Shown one piece after another: positions 1 through 12,332 of a DNA stretch of 64,000 bases. Origin of the DNA: Epichloe hybrida (taxonomy: Eukaryota > Ascomycota > Sordariomycetes > Hypocreales > Clavicipitaceae); contig JAFEKR010000007.1 of NCBI GenBank assembly GCA_019022495.1, positions 868,001-932,000 on the forward strand. The letters are read 5' to 3'. The notes below the pieces were generated by a model. The model ran no database searches. It worked only from the letters and a program-made list of their open reading frames with translations, and had not been told where the DNA came from. The stretch's first letter is position 1, and the number at the start of each line of letters is the position of its first letter. Made by a program: the position numbers and the translations under genes.

Positions 1-447
1 TTTAAAAACCTTAAAATACTAAGTTATTAAAAACTATAGCTTTTACTATAGTAATTTACTTATAATTACTAGTATTTATATTTAAGTTATTTATTTATTA
101 TTTATTATTTATTAAACTTTAATACTAATAATATTATAAGTAATCTTAGTAATCTTAGTAATCTTAGTAATACTAGTAATATTAGTATTATAAGCTATTA
201 TAAGCTATTATAAGCTATAATAAGATATAATAAGCTACTTATATTAAGTTTACTAGTAGTTTTTTTTATAGTTTTTTTAAAATAAGTAATAATAATAATT
301 TATAGAAATAGTAAATAATATAATAAGAAGGTTTTTCTTTAAGTTATATTAGGGTAATAAAGTATTAAGTTAAATAGTATTATTAAAAAAGTATAATATT
401 ATATATAACCTTACTTAGTTATAGTAAAATTACTAAAATAATATAAT

Positions 448-734
448 TGTTAGTTCCACCAAGGAACGTTCGCACTAGTGCAACGAGGTTAAATTCAATG
501 AAGTTAATAATAATAGCTAATAACTAAGAGAAGAGAAGAGAGAGAAGGAGAGAAATCTAGCTAGAAGAGAAGGTAAGCAAAAAGGGGAAAAAGTGGGGCT
601 GCAGGGTGGTGCCACTGCTAACGGAGCGGGGTAGCTTGTGATATATCTAATTGCATCGCGTGCATCCCTTTAGTAGCTCCACTCTTTAGCCACGGTTAGA
701 CTATCTATTATCTAAAGGTCTAAAGGAAGCTACA
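448..734 (-). repeat. Copia 3' LTR (left copy)
   Basis: This 287-bp direct repeat of 6994-7280 begins TGTTAGTTCC and ends AAGCTACA on the plus strand. Its LTR character follows from the matching partner, the TG...CA ends and the flanking ATAAT duplication. The copies differ mostly by C/T and G/A transitions. Confidence 0.92.
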
Positions 735-919
735 CTAGCAGTCTCTCTTTTCTTTGTGGCTAAAGGAGCCTAAAAATATAATAAAAATCAGATTAAAGGA
801 AAGTATACATAAGTAAATCCCTTAATAGGAATCCACGGTTCTTATTAGCTATTATGGCTTTAGTTATTCTAATTAACCTAGTTATTATAATCTATACCTA
901 CATGCCTATTATATTAATC

Positions 920-1330
920 CTCCCCTCTGCCTAACCTTATAGGTCTCTTAACCTATCCTTTCACATAAATCATTAATTCGTTTAAATTAATTAAGGTTAA
1001 AAGGGCTAAATTTAGCAATGCCTTTGTCATCGCATTAGCTAGATTATTGCCACCGTTAATCCATCTAACTTCATAGACTTCCCTCCTCTTATATAACTGC
1101 TAAAGAGCTATAATATTAATTATCAGCTGCTTCTCTTTTATTATACCTAGCTTTATAAGGCATTTATACAATAAGAAAGAGTCCGTATAGAGAATTATTA
1201 GGATCTAAGGCATCTTTAATTAGTCCGTGATTATTTAAAGGGTAGTAAATATTGCGTACGTAATATTAGCACCTTAAACCATGCTATATAGCTTAGATAC
1301 AAGTGCGCTATAGGTTACACGCTTGCTTTT
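920..1330 (-). pseudogene. Copia RNase H domain remnant
   Basis: Minus-strand translation gives a recognisable Copia RNase H. In order it shows SKRVTYSALVSKLYSMV, then ILYTDSFLLYKCLIKLG, then EKQLIINIIAL, and EVRWINGGNNLANAMTKAL at the end. The last segment corresponds to the conserved 'W..G..NPADAMTK' block of fungal Copia polyproteins. The frame is interrupted by several stops, so it cannot be functional. It sits next to the 3' LTR, as expected for the last pol domain. Confidence 0.8.
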
Positions 1331-1759
1331 TATAGAGCTATATATAATAATATTCCCTTTTAAGGTAAAGGTATTATTCTCCTTTATTACTTTGTTACTA
1401 ATTATAATAATATATCTAATTTGTGAACTTAGATCTTTATTATTAGCAAGGGACCTATCTATAAATACAAAGAGCTTCGCTTCTTTAAGAGTTAAGGGGA
1501 TATACTATAATCCCTACTACTAATGCTTAATTTGCCACTTAAGGCATTTATTAAGTTATAAGATATTATTAGCAAAGGGTTCTTAGTATTATGCGGTAAT
1601 TAATAGGTTATATAATGCCTCTAGTTAATAGACTATTATAATATAACTTCCTTAGGCTCTTTGCTCTACGTAATCTTGCCTCGCTATTAGTAATTAAGGG
1701 TTAATTTCCTTAATCTTCTAACTTTAGCCCTTTTAGGTTAGGGTTAGGGAGTTATTAGC

Positions 1760-2120
1760 GTTCTAGGTTAAGATATAGCCATTAAAGATAAGGGGATTCG
1801 TAGTTATAAGGCATTGTTTTTCTTTAGCTATAAACTTCACTTTCTAGAGCTCTTTTTCTTCTTTCTTAAAGAAGTTATTATCACTAAGGCCTAGCGTGTT
1901 ATTCGTTTACATCCCTACAATACTAAAGAGGTTTTTATTATTTAGGGCCATAATTAGCAGGTAGGGATTATATATTAAGGTTATTATGTTAAGATCATCC
2001 CTATAGTAGCGAAAATATATTACCCACTAGTGGGTTCTAGCCTCTATAATCCTGTAAAGGGGCTTGATAACCTCTATTATTATACCTTTTGGAAAGAGGT
2101 ATGTAATTTGCTTTAGTAAC
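1760..2120 (-). pseudogene. Copia reverse transcriptase remnant
   Basis: Minus-strand translation contains VIKPLYRIIEARTH, then YFRYYRDDLNIITLIYNPYL and, downstream, FSIVGM-stop-TNNTLGL. This matches the segment of fungal Copia reverse transcriptases reading roughly 'VKPLYGIPEAG.HW....YDPCLL' followed by the catalytic 'QTDDTL' block, here decayed to TNNTL. The loss of the catalytic aspartates and the stop codons make the copy dead. Upstream coding parts (2.1-6.3 kb, minus strand) should hold integrase and gag; I recognise gag only by its similarity to 15.79-16.23 kb. Confidence 0.7.
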
Positions 2121-5100
2121 TTTATAATAATTAGCCTATTTAGGGTTATTTAGGATTAAACATAAGCTTATATAATGTCTTATAGCTAAAGGTAAATTCC
2201 CTTTCGCTTTAATAATAGAGTAAGGGCTATAATAATCCGTTAGCTTAATCGCTATATTATTAGTAATTAGGTTAAGATAGTCTCTTTTCCTCTGTTATTA
2301 TACCCTTGCATAATAAGGCGTGATTTCTTGTATAGTGTTTTAGTGCCTTTACCTTTAATCTCTTAGACTATATAAGAATTAAAGATCTAGTAGCCTCTAT
2401 GCCTTACTAGATTAAACATTATAAATCTAAACATATTATAAGCTTATAATGCGTTAATCTTAGCTTAATTAGATTATTTAAAGGGGTTCCCTAAGGTTAT
2501 AATCTTTCCCTCTTAGTAAAGTTAAAGGGCAAGGTTTTAGTTAGCCTTTTCTTTTACTATAAGGAATACTATGCTTAGTACTTCTCTAGCTATAATCTCC
2601 TTAATTAATGCTTTCTCTTAGTCTTTATTAATAAATATAAGGGGCTTTGTAAGTCTAATAAGCTCCTTAGGATTATAAACCTAGGCCCTAGTTACCTTTA
2701 CTTTTACTTCCCTAGGGCTACTAGCTTTATAGCTTTCTATAGGGGTAGCTTTAGCTACCTTGAGGCTTACTATAGGTTCTTTAACTCTATAGCTTCCTAT
2801 AGGATTACCTTTAGCCTTAATAGCCTCTATAGGCTTCTCTATACCCTTATTAATAAAGAATTAAACTATAAGGTTTTTTCTTAGCCTCCTTTACTTTCTC
2901 TTAACTAGTATCTCTTTCTTTTCTTTCTTTACCTTATTACCCTTTATAGGTAGCTTATTCCCCTAGGCCCCCTTAGCCCTTTCTTATAATAGGACTATAG
3001 TATTAGAGAGAGCTATAGTGTAAGAAAGGGCTATATTATAGGCAAGGACCTCTAGGCCTAGGTTATACTCCCTAATATCCTAAAGGCTTTGCTTATTAGC
3101 CCCTATATACTATAAGTCCTTATAGTATAGCTTTATTACTATAGAGTAAAACTTAGCTAGGCTATAGGGTATCTTAACTATATAGGTCTCCCTATTAGTG
3201 GCTAATAGCTTATAAGGGCTATGCTATTTGCCTTTTTCTCTCTATATATATATATTAGTCTGTAGTAGTAGCTAATATATTAGCAATGTGTTAGGGCTAT
3301 TCTAGGCACTAAGGGCCTTATAGACTTGCCTCTTAGCTAGGTAATAGTAGACTTTATTAGTTACCTTCTAAATTACTTTAGCTTATTAAATAACAGAGAC
3401 ACTTAGTAGTAACTTATCTATTATTTATAGGTAAGCTCTAAAGACTAGTAAGGTTAGCATAAGGCTATTAGGGCTTACTAAGTTATTAATAGCTTTAATA
3501 GCTATCTAGAGTTACTACTTAGGAGTAATTTCCTTACTAATTAAGTCTATAATAATATTATAGGCCTAGCAAAGAGGTCTATAATATCTCTTAACCTTTC
3601 TAATGCTATTATAGGCTTTAATAGGTATTTTATTAATATTAATTAACATTAAGTAAGCATAATGCCTAAATTTAGCTAAGGTAAAGTTATTGCTAGCATT
3701 GTAAATAATCTAGTCTAGAGGGCCTAGATATGTATTAATCTAGCACTCTTTAATTACATCCTAGATATTATAAGCTTTCTGCTTCTTAGGGTTAAGGAAT
3801 TAGGCCGCTTAAAATAAGGTTACTAAATTAACAACATAAAGGACTAGCTAGCTGTTAATTTATATAATATTAATAATAATCTTATAGTTAAAGTCATGGT
3901 TATCTTTAAGGGAGAATTTAAACTAGCTAGGGGCTTTTCTATTTATCTAATAATAGTGACAGACTTTAGTGAGCTTCTTAATTATATAGTATTTAATATT
4001 ATAACTAGCTTATTAAAGGATCTTTATAAGCTATTAAATTAAGGGATAACTAAACCTTTAGTAAAGTTAATAAATCTCTCCTTCTAATAGGTAAAAAGCA
4101 GCGGTTTCTCTTACCTCTAGAAGCCACTAAGGGTAGCCCTATTTACGCATAATAGGTATAGTCTTATTATTTTAAATTAATATATTAGTAAGGTTATTAA
4201 TCTTAACCTTTATTTTATCTATATTAGTAAGGGAAAAGAGAAAGGGTGTGGCGGTATTAAGGACATAGAAGTCAATTTAGCTAAGCTTTATAAGCATATA
4301 GATAACGCTATGTGTTATTACTAATCTAGCACTAAAGCAAATAACTTCTAGGTTATAGGGTTTGATTATTAATAATAGCATTAATCTTAGCAGGGCTTTA
4401 GCTTATACTAGACTAGTAGTTAATTAGCCTAAGGCTCCTATATCTAGCATAATTCCTCTAAAGATCTCTTTAGAATAGCGTCCTTTAGAGGTATAATAGA
4501 TTAAATTATCTTTATTAGAAGTCTCTTTAAGGTATAGCTTTTACTTAAGCAAGGCATGTTAAAAAGCTTAATTCTTAAGCATTATAAGGATATTAACATT
4601 ATCTATTATTTATAATCCTACGTAAAAGAATTATATAATGCTAAGTTATGCCTTTAATAATAGCTTTTTCTTAATATTATTATCACTATTATCTTAGTCC
4701 TAAGTAAAGGCCTTAAGCTATGTTTCCTAGTCTTCTCTTTTCTCTTCCTTATTACTATTATTTCCTTTAAATAAAGTAAGGAATACCTAAAACTTCTTCT
4801 CTATAGGAGGTAAATAATAGTTCTTACTAGCTTACTACCTCTCTTTCTCTTTCTAATATTTAGCGTTAGTGTAGTTTAATAACTAGTAATCACTCTTATT
4901 ATAAATAAAGCATTACTTAGGTTATCTAGAGTTACTATAATAACCTTCTTTTCCTTAGTCTCTTTAATTCTATTAGCTATATTAGTAGTCTATAAACATT
5001 ATCTCTAATAAGTCTTTATCTTAATACTAGTAGTATTAGTTACTCCTTACACTACTCTCTGTAATTATAATTAATTTATAGAGATTACTAGTAAGGTTCT

Positions 5101-6993
5101 TAAAGCCTAGCGTGTGTATATACTCCACTACCTAATATTTAGGGATACTAGAGACTGTGTTTAAGGTTTACTTATAGAGCTTTATATCCACTGTATTAGA
5201 GAGGTATAGCCCTTTATAGACTCTCTTTAAGGTAGTTAATAGAATCTTAAGGCACTTAAGCTTACTCTTATTAGGGTTCTATATAATAACATTTTTAAGG
5301 GTTATATTACTTTACTTATAGTAATAGAACTATTAATTACTTTCTATTTTAAATTATTAATAGATATTTATAATTATCTCTTTATAAGAGAGGTTCTTAC
5401 TAGTAAGGTAATTAAGAAAGTGCTATTTAGTATCTCCTATTAATATAATAGGGAATGCTTTACTAAAATATAACTTAGGGAGGTTAATCTAGTTACACTT
5501 ACTCTTAAAGAGCGTAAGTTTTAGCAAAAGAAAGTTATATAGCTTCCTACTATAATAGTTACTATCCTTATATATTTTTATAAGCTTAGAGATTTTCTTT
5601 ATAATTTACTTATTAGAAGGAAAGTATTAGGGAGGGAAATTAAACTATTAAGGGTTAAGCTCTTAATATAACTAAGATTATCACAGGGGTTCTTATAGAG
5701 GATATAGTAATTATTCCCTTTAGGAGCTAGGAATATTAGGCAAGGTCTTTACAGCAGTGGCCTATAGAGGTTATATTTAAGGTAGTTTAAAGGATCTTAA
5801 CCTTTCTTCTAGCTAATAAGGCATTAAGGTTTAATAAAGCACTTCTTTAAGCAATGCTAGGATTAGATATCCTAGGCCTTATTTAATAAGAACGCTATAA
5901 TCTTGTAAAGAGTTACATAGCTCTCTTATAATATCCTTATTTACTCTTTTAAAGGTATCCTTAAACTAGCCTTTAAAGTCCTCTTAGAATAATTCCTAGA
6001 GGTTATTATCTCTCTAGCCCTAACGCTTACTAAGGTTAATAAACCCTATAATATAATTATTAAGCTTAGGCTATATAGTAGTCTTAGGATCTAGATTATT
6101 AGATTCTTTCTAATCTCTTATAAGCTTACTAGTAAGCGGTTATAGATATAGCGGGAGTTTATCCTCTTAAGGTCTTTTAAGGATAGTTATCTTTAAAGAT
6201 ACTTATAGGGGTTTAGAGAAAAGGGGCGTGTTTTAGGGAGTGCCCCTTATTATTCTTTTGCCCTCTAGTTCTATCCCTCTAGTAACATTAGTCTTAAATT
6301 AATAAGGCTAATAAAAATAGGGTAAAAGTGCCATAATTAATATAATAAAGCCTAGAGCTCTCCTTATAAAATAAGCAAGATAAATAGGATAAACAAGATA
6401 AATAAGATAAAATAAACAGGATAAATAGAACAGGATAAATAGGATTAGTAGGATTAATAGGATAAACAAAGGGAAATAATAAAAAATAACAGAAAAAGTA
6501 TAAAAGAGAGAAAAACAGCAAAAAGAGGGAAAAGCAGGCCGCAAAGATAGCGTAAAAACAGAAATAACTTAATATTTAAAACACTAAGGCGCAAAAAGCT
6601 ATAAAGAGAGAAGAGAGGTTATAAAGAGAGTGTAAAAGGAGGTTATATAGGTTAGCTAGCTTAGCTAAGGATTGTTTTTAACATTAGGTTTAAATAAAAT
6701 GCCTCATAGCAATAGATTTAGTTATTTAGTTAGTTTTCTTGTAATAGATAATAAGATTAATAATTAACTAAATATCCTAAAGGCCTAAGAGTTAATAGAT
6801 TAATCTCTTAGAAGTCTAACAAGCCTATTGCTAGGATTTTAGTCTATCTTCCTTTAGCACACTCTATAGTTATGCCTCTTTACTGTAATAACCATTAATT
6901 TAGTATAATAAGGGGTAGTGGCTATAGCATTCGCAGAAATGTCTCTTCTTATAATACCTAACTTATCTATGGTTATAGTTAACTACTAATTAG

Positions 6994-7280
6994 TGTTAGT
7001 TTCACTAAGGAACGTTTACACTAGTGTAATAAGGTTAAATTTAATAAAGTTAATAATAATAGCTAATAACTAAGAGAAAAGAAGAGGGAGAAGGAGAGGA
7101 ATCTAGCTAGAAGAGAAAGTAGGCAAAAAGGGGAAAAAGTAAGGCTATAGTGCGGTGCCACTACTAACGGAGCGGGGTAGCTCGCGATGCATCTAATTGC
7201 ATTACGTGTATCCCTTCGGTGGCTCCACTCTTTGGCCACGGTTAGACTATCTATTGTCTGAAGGTCCGAAGGAAGCCACA
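6994..7280 (-). repeat. Copia 5' LTR (right copy)
   Basis: This 287-bp LTR pairs with 448-734. It begins TGTTAGTTTC and ends AAGCCACA on the plus strand and is followed immediately by ATAAT. A third, diverged copy of this LTR is at 19787-20072. Confidence 0.92.
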
Positions 7281-7582
7281 ATAATATTATAAATTCTATA
7301 ACTAATTAAATAAAATAGGTAATAATAAAAGCTTTTATATAACTAGCATTCTTTTAATCCTTATAATACTAATAACTAATAAAAAGTCTAATACTACATT
7401 TGTAGTGTTTATAGTTAGTGTAGTTTAGGAAAAAAAATTTATAGTGTAATATATTATAGTTTTTTTTTTTTTATAGTTAGTGTAGTGTAGTTTTTTTTCC
7501 TTATAGTTAGTGTAGTTTATAGTGTAGTGTAGTTTGTAGTGTAGTTACTACACTACACTACACGTTTTAGTGCAATACTCTA

Positions 7583-8425
7583 GTTATAAGGCTAGACGTG
7601 GCCTTTACACTTTAGTGGCTATTTATAGCACTAGCTAGGCCCTATATAGAGCACCTAAAAGCAGCTAAAAATCTGCTTAGGTACCTGTTAGGGACTAAAT
7701 TCCTCGCTATAATCTATAGGGGAGACCTTAAAGGTATAGCTAGCAAAAGCCTAATAGGTTATTACAATAGTGATTTTACAGGGGATAAAAAGACCTCTAA
7801 ATTAACCTACGCTTATTTATTTAAGCTAGCTAGCGGACCTATTAGTTAGAAATTAAAGAAAGCTAGTATAATAGCTGTATTAATATTAGAAACTAAAGCT
7901 AACGCTCTCTATAAGACCTTCCGGGAGCTACAGTGGCTTTAGGGCTTATTTAAGGAGCTAAAAACCCCTATTTCTCCCCCTATCTAGATATATTGCTATA
8001 ATTAAGGCGCTATAACCACTGCCTATAACCCTGCCTTATATAGCTATATAAAGCATACCTTACTAAAGTTTAACTATATTAAGTAATAGGTTTTAGAGGG
8101 TTTAGCTAAGATTAAATATCTAGATATAAAGTTAATGCTTGCAGATAGTCTAACAAAGCCTCTATCTAGACCTCTTTATTAGGCCTTTATTAAGCTCTTA
8201 GGGCTTAATAATCACTAAAAACCAACAACTAAATCCCTTTAATAAGGAACTAAAAACAACGCTAAAAAGGGAGCTATATTTAACAATAGCTAGGAATTTA
8301 GAAAGGGGGTCTTTTATCTTTTCCTATTTTTCCCTTTTATCTATTTTTATCTAAAAGTTCTTATTTACCCTATATCACTTTATACGCTTTTAATTAGCTT
8401 ATATGTAATTCTTTTGTAAAGGGGG
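7583..8425 (+). mobile_element. 3' internal end of a second Copia family
   Basis: This stretch lies between the end of the hAT-like element and an LTR. It holds the RNase H remnant described separately (7625-8218), about 200 bp of 3' untranslated sequence, and a polypurine tract (TAAAGGGGG, 8417-8425) directly abutting the LTR at 8426. The order RNase H, polypurine tract, LTR sets the orientation as plus. The 5' part of the element is missing, apparently truncated at 7582. Confidence 0.75.
7625..8218 (+). pseudogene. Copia RNase H pseudogene (second family)
   Basis: One reading frame of 197 codons stays alignable throughout and is broken only by TAA/TAG. Readable blocks are HLKAAKNLLRYLLGTK, YYNSDFTGDKKTSKLTYAY, the 'GPIS-stop-KLKKASIIAVL' block, NQGAI-like YN-stop-GAITTAYNPAL, YIKHTLLKFNYI and ADSLTKPLSRPLY. 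These match, in order, the plant- and fungus-type Copia RNase H landmarks (GPISW.SKRQ, DNQ.AI, RTKHID, D.LTKP). Every internal stop falls where Gln or Trp is expected, consistent with C-to-T and G-to-A mutation. It is a fossil, not an expressed gene. Confidence 0.85.
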
Positions 8426-8901
8426 TATTAAAAATAAGACCTATTTTTAGCCCTTTCTAGTTAAAGGACCTTTCAATTACTAGCTTACATTGCAAGCCTA
8501 ATAGCTGCGACTGACCGTGTGGATGACTAATTCAAATCAATTGTGAATTATTTAATTACGTTATAGCTGCAAGCGCAGCCACAACCACAGCGCCACTAGT
8601 AATTAGGTAAGCTAGGGTAACGTAAGCAGGCTACCCTATAGCTATCTTTAACAGCGATTTTCTCTTTAACTAGAGGTTATATAAAAGTCTTATATATAGC
8701 AAATTAAAGCTAGAAGACAGGGCTTTTATTTAATATAGGAATATTTTTTAGACTAAAATTTAGTGCATATAGGTTGCTAGTTTGTATGGTAGTGAGTTGA
8801 TTTTTTGGATTTTACATATAAATGAATTTTGCGGAAAATAAAAAGTGGCCTATAAGACCTCTTTAGCGGTCTAGATCCACCAATATAGTTAGTGGGTATC
8901 A
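8426..8901 (+). repeat. LTR of second Copia family (plus orientation)
   Basis: The repeat begins TATTAAAAATAAG (TG mutated to TA) right after a polypurine tract and matches 9320-9865 in inverted orientation over almost its whole length. It contains the block GATCCACCAATA and ends near GTGGGTAT. The exact 3' boundary is uncertain because the following sequence differs between the two copies. Confidence 0.75.
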
Positions 8902-9319
8902 GAGCATGTAATGTAATGTAATGTAATGTAGTTTTTGGGGTTTGGATGTAATGTGTAATGTAATGTAATGTAATGTGTAATTATTACACATTACATTACA
9001 TTCATTACAAATGTAATGTTAGGGGGAAAAAAAGTGGGGTATATTAAGTATTGAAATGTAGGGAGCTAGTTGCCAGCTGGCAACAGCTGTACAGGTGTAG
9101 CTCTACGGTCGGGGACTAGTAGAACCACCACGTTAAATTATTTAACGCAACGCAACGGAAGGTTTCGGCAGTTATTAACTAATTAAATTTAATCTAGATG
9201 ACTTTTACAATATCTTATATACCAATAGAATTGATTTTAGTGACGTTGTACGGGCAATGCGGCTGTTAGATTAAGAGGCCTAGCTATCTAGCTAGATTAA
9301 AAAGATCTTCTTCCTCTCG
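8902..9319. other. Spacer with GTAAT pentanucleotide repeats
   Basis: This interval lies between two inverted LTRs. Positions about 8905-9020 are runs of the 5-bp unit GTAAT on both strands, forming an imperfect palindrome around the centre TGTGTAATTATTACACA. The rest (9050-9319) has near-normal base composition and no recognisable coding sequence. CAGAGCAT at 8900-8907 resembles hAT termini in this window, but no matching opposite end was found. Confidence 0.5.
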
Positions 9320-9865
9320 TATACCCACTAACCGTATTGGTGGATCTAGACTGCTAAAGAGGTCTTACAGGCCACTTTTTATTTTCCGCAAAATTCATTT
9401 GTATGTAAAATCCAAAAAATCGACTCACCACCATACAAACTAGCAACCTATATGCACCAAATTTTAGTCTAAAAAATATTCTTACATAAAATAAAAGCCC
9501 TGTCTTCTAGCTTTAATTTGCTATATGTAAGACTTTTGTATGACCTCTAGTTAAAGAGAAAATCGCTGTTAAAGATAGCTATAGGGTAACCTGCTTACGT
9601 CACCCTAGCTTACCTAATTACTAGTGGCGCTGCGGTTGTGGCTGCGCTTGTAGCCACAACGCAATTGAATAATCCACAATTGATAATTGATTTAGATTAG
9701 TCATCCACACGGTCGGTCGCAGCTGTTGACAGCTGCGACGTAGCCATTGACAGCCACCTTCGCGACCGTTGACAGCTGCAGTGCAGCTGTCAGGCTTGCA
9801 ATGCAAGCTAGTAATAGAAAGGTCCTTTAACTAGAAAGGGCTAAAAATAGGTCTTATTTTTAACA
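9320..9865 (-). repeat. LTR of second Copia family (minus orientation)
   Basis: This is an inverted copy of 8426-8901, ending TTTTTAACA at 9865 (minus-strand start TGTTAAAAATAAG). It is about 70 bp longer because of a GC-rich insert at roughly 9690-9795 that repeats TTGACAGC. No polypurine tract lies beside its outer end, so it is a 5' LTR or a solo LTR of a separate insertion. Confidence 0.7.
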
Positions 9866-11217
9866 TTAAGGTCTTATAATATTATATAGAATTTTCTCTT
9901 TAAGATTAATATTAACCTTTTTCTCCTACTATTTTTTTTAAAATTACTATAAATTTTCTAAATTTCTTATATTTTAGATTATTACTTATAATTCTAGGTA
10001 TAGGGTATTATAAGTAAGATAAATACTTAAATTATATTTCTTAGTTTTTTTTCTATATTTCTAGGTATTATAATACTAATAAACCTTTTTTCTAAGTATT
10101 AATATTAATTTATTTAGTATAAGTGTTTTTTTTACTAGAATATACCCTATATATACTTTTAGAAATAATGTTAAATAATATATTATAAATTCAAATAATT
10201 AGATTAAAAGATTATAAAATATTTCTATAATAGCTTTTATTTTTCTTTATTTAAAACGAAAAACTTAGTCTAATATCTATTTTATTATAATTAATATAAA
10301 ATATTTCTAATATTTATATTTTCTTTTACACTTTTTTTAAATTTATTACTTAAAGATTAATACTTTATTTATAAAGAATTCCTAAAATATTAGTAATAAA
10401 AGAAAAATATTTATATAATGTTAGTAATATAATTTAAAAAAGGCTTTATTTATTATAATAGCTTTTAGGTATATAAACTAATTATATAATATTATATACT
10501 ATTTTTAAATATAGTATTTAATTATAATAAATTTGTAGCTTTTTCTATATTAGGTAATATAAGATATATATAATATAATTAGTATAATATAATTAGAAGA
10601 GACTTACTATACTTAAAATTAATACATTTTTATATAGAAAATACTTTTTTCTAAATAAAAATCAATTATTTCTTAGTAAAATTTATAGAAAAAGCTATAA
10701 ATTAGCTAGATTTATATAATTTTAAAGCTATAGGTATACTATTTCAATTTTATAGAGTAAATATAAAAAGTGGGTCTTATGTGGGTCTTATGTTAGTCTC
10801 TACTAGTTTGATTGGTCTTATTAGACTGTTTAGTCAATTGCGTCATTTGTGACTCACTTGCTTAGCTAAGTGAAAAAATTTTTAAGGAGGGGTATTCCTT
10901 TACTTTCTTTTTTCTTTCTTTCTTTTCTCTTTTCTTTTTACCTTAGTAAATCCAAAAAAAACATTTAGAAAAACCTTTATATAGTTAAGCTAGTTATATT
11001 TACTCTTGTTTTTATAATCTTTTTACTTTTTAAATAAGTTATAAAACCCCTAAAAAAAACAAAAATTAGAAACAATCAGGAAAAATCACAAAAAATCACA
11101 AAAAATCAGAAAAAAATCGACAAAAATCAGGAAAATTAGGAAAATTATACCTTTGAAAATCTGCAAAATCTATAAAAATCAGAGAAATCGGAAAAAAAGA
11201 CCTAGACCCACTTTACT
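9866..11217. other. AT-rich stretch with a short-period AAAATCA repeat
   Basis: I see no coding frame in this 1.35-kb AT-rich interval. Positions about 11,050-11,190 are a degenerate tandem of AAAAATCAG/AAAAATCAC units. A GTGGGTCTTAT doublet is at 10,770-10,792. It probably includes the 5' terminal region of the hAT element whose transposase starts at 11,218, but no terminal inverted repeat was found. Confidence 0.4.
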
Positions 11218-12332
11218 ATGGATTTCTCTTTTTGCCCCTTAGATAACGATTCTAATGCTAGTATGCCTAGCCCTTCTAGGCCTAGCTTACCTTCTAGGCC
11301 TAGCTAGGCTAGCCTAGCTTTAGGGCCTTCTTAAATAAGTAATCTTCTAGGATTATATAAGAAAACCCTTGAAAATCAACAAGATTACGAGTTTTCTTCA
11401 AAAGCATATATTTTTATTTATAATTTATTTAATTATTAGTTATCTAATATTAAATATAATAAAGAAAGGGAAATTATATGCTTTTGTATGCAATCTAAAT
11501 GTAATTTTACGTTTAAAAGCAAAGCAAAGAGATTCTAAGCTTTTAATGGGGTTTAACACTATTAAATTAAGCATCTAGAAATTGCTACTTCTAAATTAGA
11601 AGAAAAAAAACCTAAAAAGATTATTAGTAAGTCTTTTATTCTATTTTATTCTATTTATTTTAAATTTTAAATAATTAATTCTATACTAACTATATATCTA
11701 GTACCTGAAATTCTAGTAGTATTCACTCCTACTAATTAGTTTTCTTTAACCTTTTTTTTTAACAAAAGGACCTTGAAATTATACTATTTTAGAGGAATTT
11801 TTATCTGAAGAAGCAGTTAATCTAGTTATTAAATTTCTACTAGAAAATAACCTTTCTTTTGCTATAATTAATAGTAAATCCTTTAAAAATTTACTAAATT
11901 ATTATTCTAGGTAAGTTAATTCTTTTCCTATAACTATTATAGTTATTTAAGCTAATTTATATAGGAATAATGATTTAGCTTCTTTGCTTAGTCACCGAAT
12001 AATAATACATAGAATAAATACTATGTATTATTCATCTAAGCAAAAAATCCTCTAATAAATCCAATATTAAATTAAATATTAAGGTTTAATTTCGGTTTAA
12101 CTAGATATTTGGACTTTGTTTAATTCAAAGTCTTATCTAGGGGTTATTATAAGCTAGCTTAATCCAAACTTTAAGCTAGAATATAAGCTAATTAGTAAGT
12201 CTTTTAATTAGTATTAATTCTATTATTTACTAATTATTTTACTTATAGGATTTGAATATCTATTAAATTCACATACAGGAGCTTATATTTACTAATGCTT
12301 TAATAATCTTATTAAAGACTATTACTTAGAGC

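Larger units (their letters stand above)
448..7280 (-). mobile_element. Ty1/Copia-type LTR retrotransposon, complete but RIP-degraded
   Basis: The element has two 287-bp LTRs (448-734 and 6994-7280) and a perfect 5-bp target duplication, ATAAT, at 443-447 and 7281-7285. It reads on the minus strand. A purine-rich tract (AAAGAAAAGAGAGA on the minus strand) lies just inside the left, 3' LTR. Ghost reverse transcriptase and RNase H frames lie near that LTR, in Copia order. The roughly 6.26-kb interior is full of stop codons and strongly AT-biased. It inserted into the hAT-like element: removing it with one ATAAT restores the sequence found uninterrupted, inverted, near 16.83-16.87 kb. Confidence 0.92.
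1..7582 (-). mobile_element. hAT-like element, cut by window start and split by a nested Copia element
   Basis: Only 1-447 and 7286-7582 belong to this element; the rest is the Copia insertion. Read on the minus strand, these two pieces match the left part of the complete element at 16509-18874, from the terminal GTAGTGTAG-rich repeats through the GCTTATAATA repeats to the ATAAAT tract. The right end is at 7582, where CAATACTCTA is a one-base variant of the terminal CAATACTCTG seen at 18874. The other end lies outside the window, so the target duplication cannot be checked. No coding capacity is visible in the retained part. Assignment to hAT rests on the 8-bp target duplication of the related copy. 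Confidence 0.7.

Noticed and set aside
1735..1751. TTAGGTTAGGGTTAGGG, resembling telomere repeats
   Set aside because: Only about two and a half units are present, and they fall within the degraded Copia reverse transcriptase region; there is no telomeric array.
6294..6544. Short hydrophobic open frames in the AT-rich block, also at 1323-1523, 11369-11578 and 13148-13363
   Set aside because: They lie inside degraded transposons, have low-complexity composition and show no conserved motif.
8890..8906. GGTATCAGAGC, resembling the initiator-tRNA primer binding site of Copia elements
   Set aside because: The preceding LTR is a 3' LTR judged by the RNase H and polypurine tract before it, and CAGAGCAT also resembles hAT termini in this window. 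The match is too short to decide.
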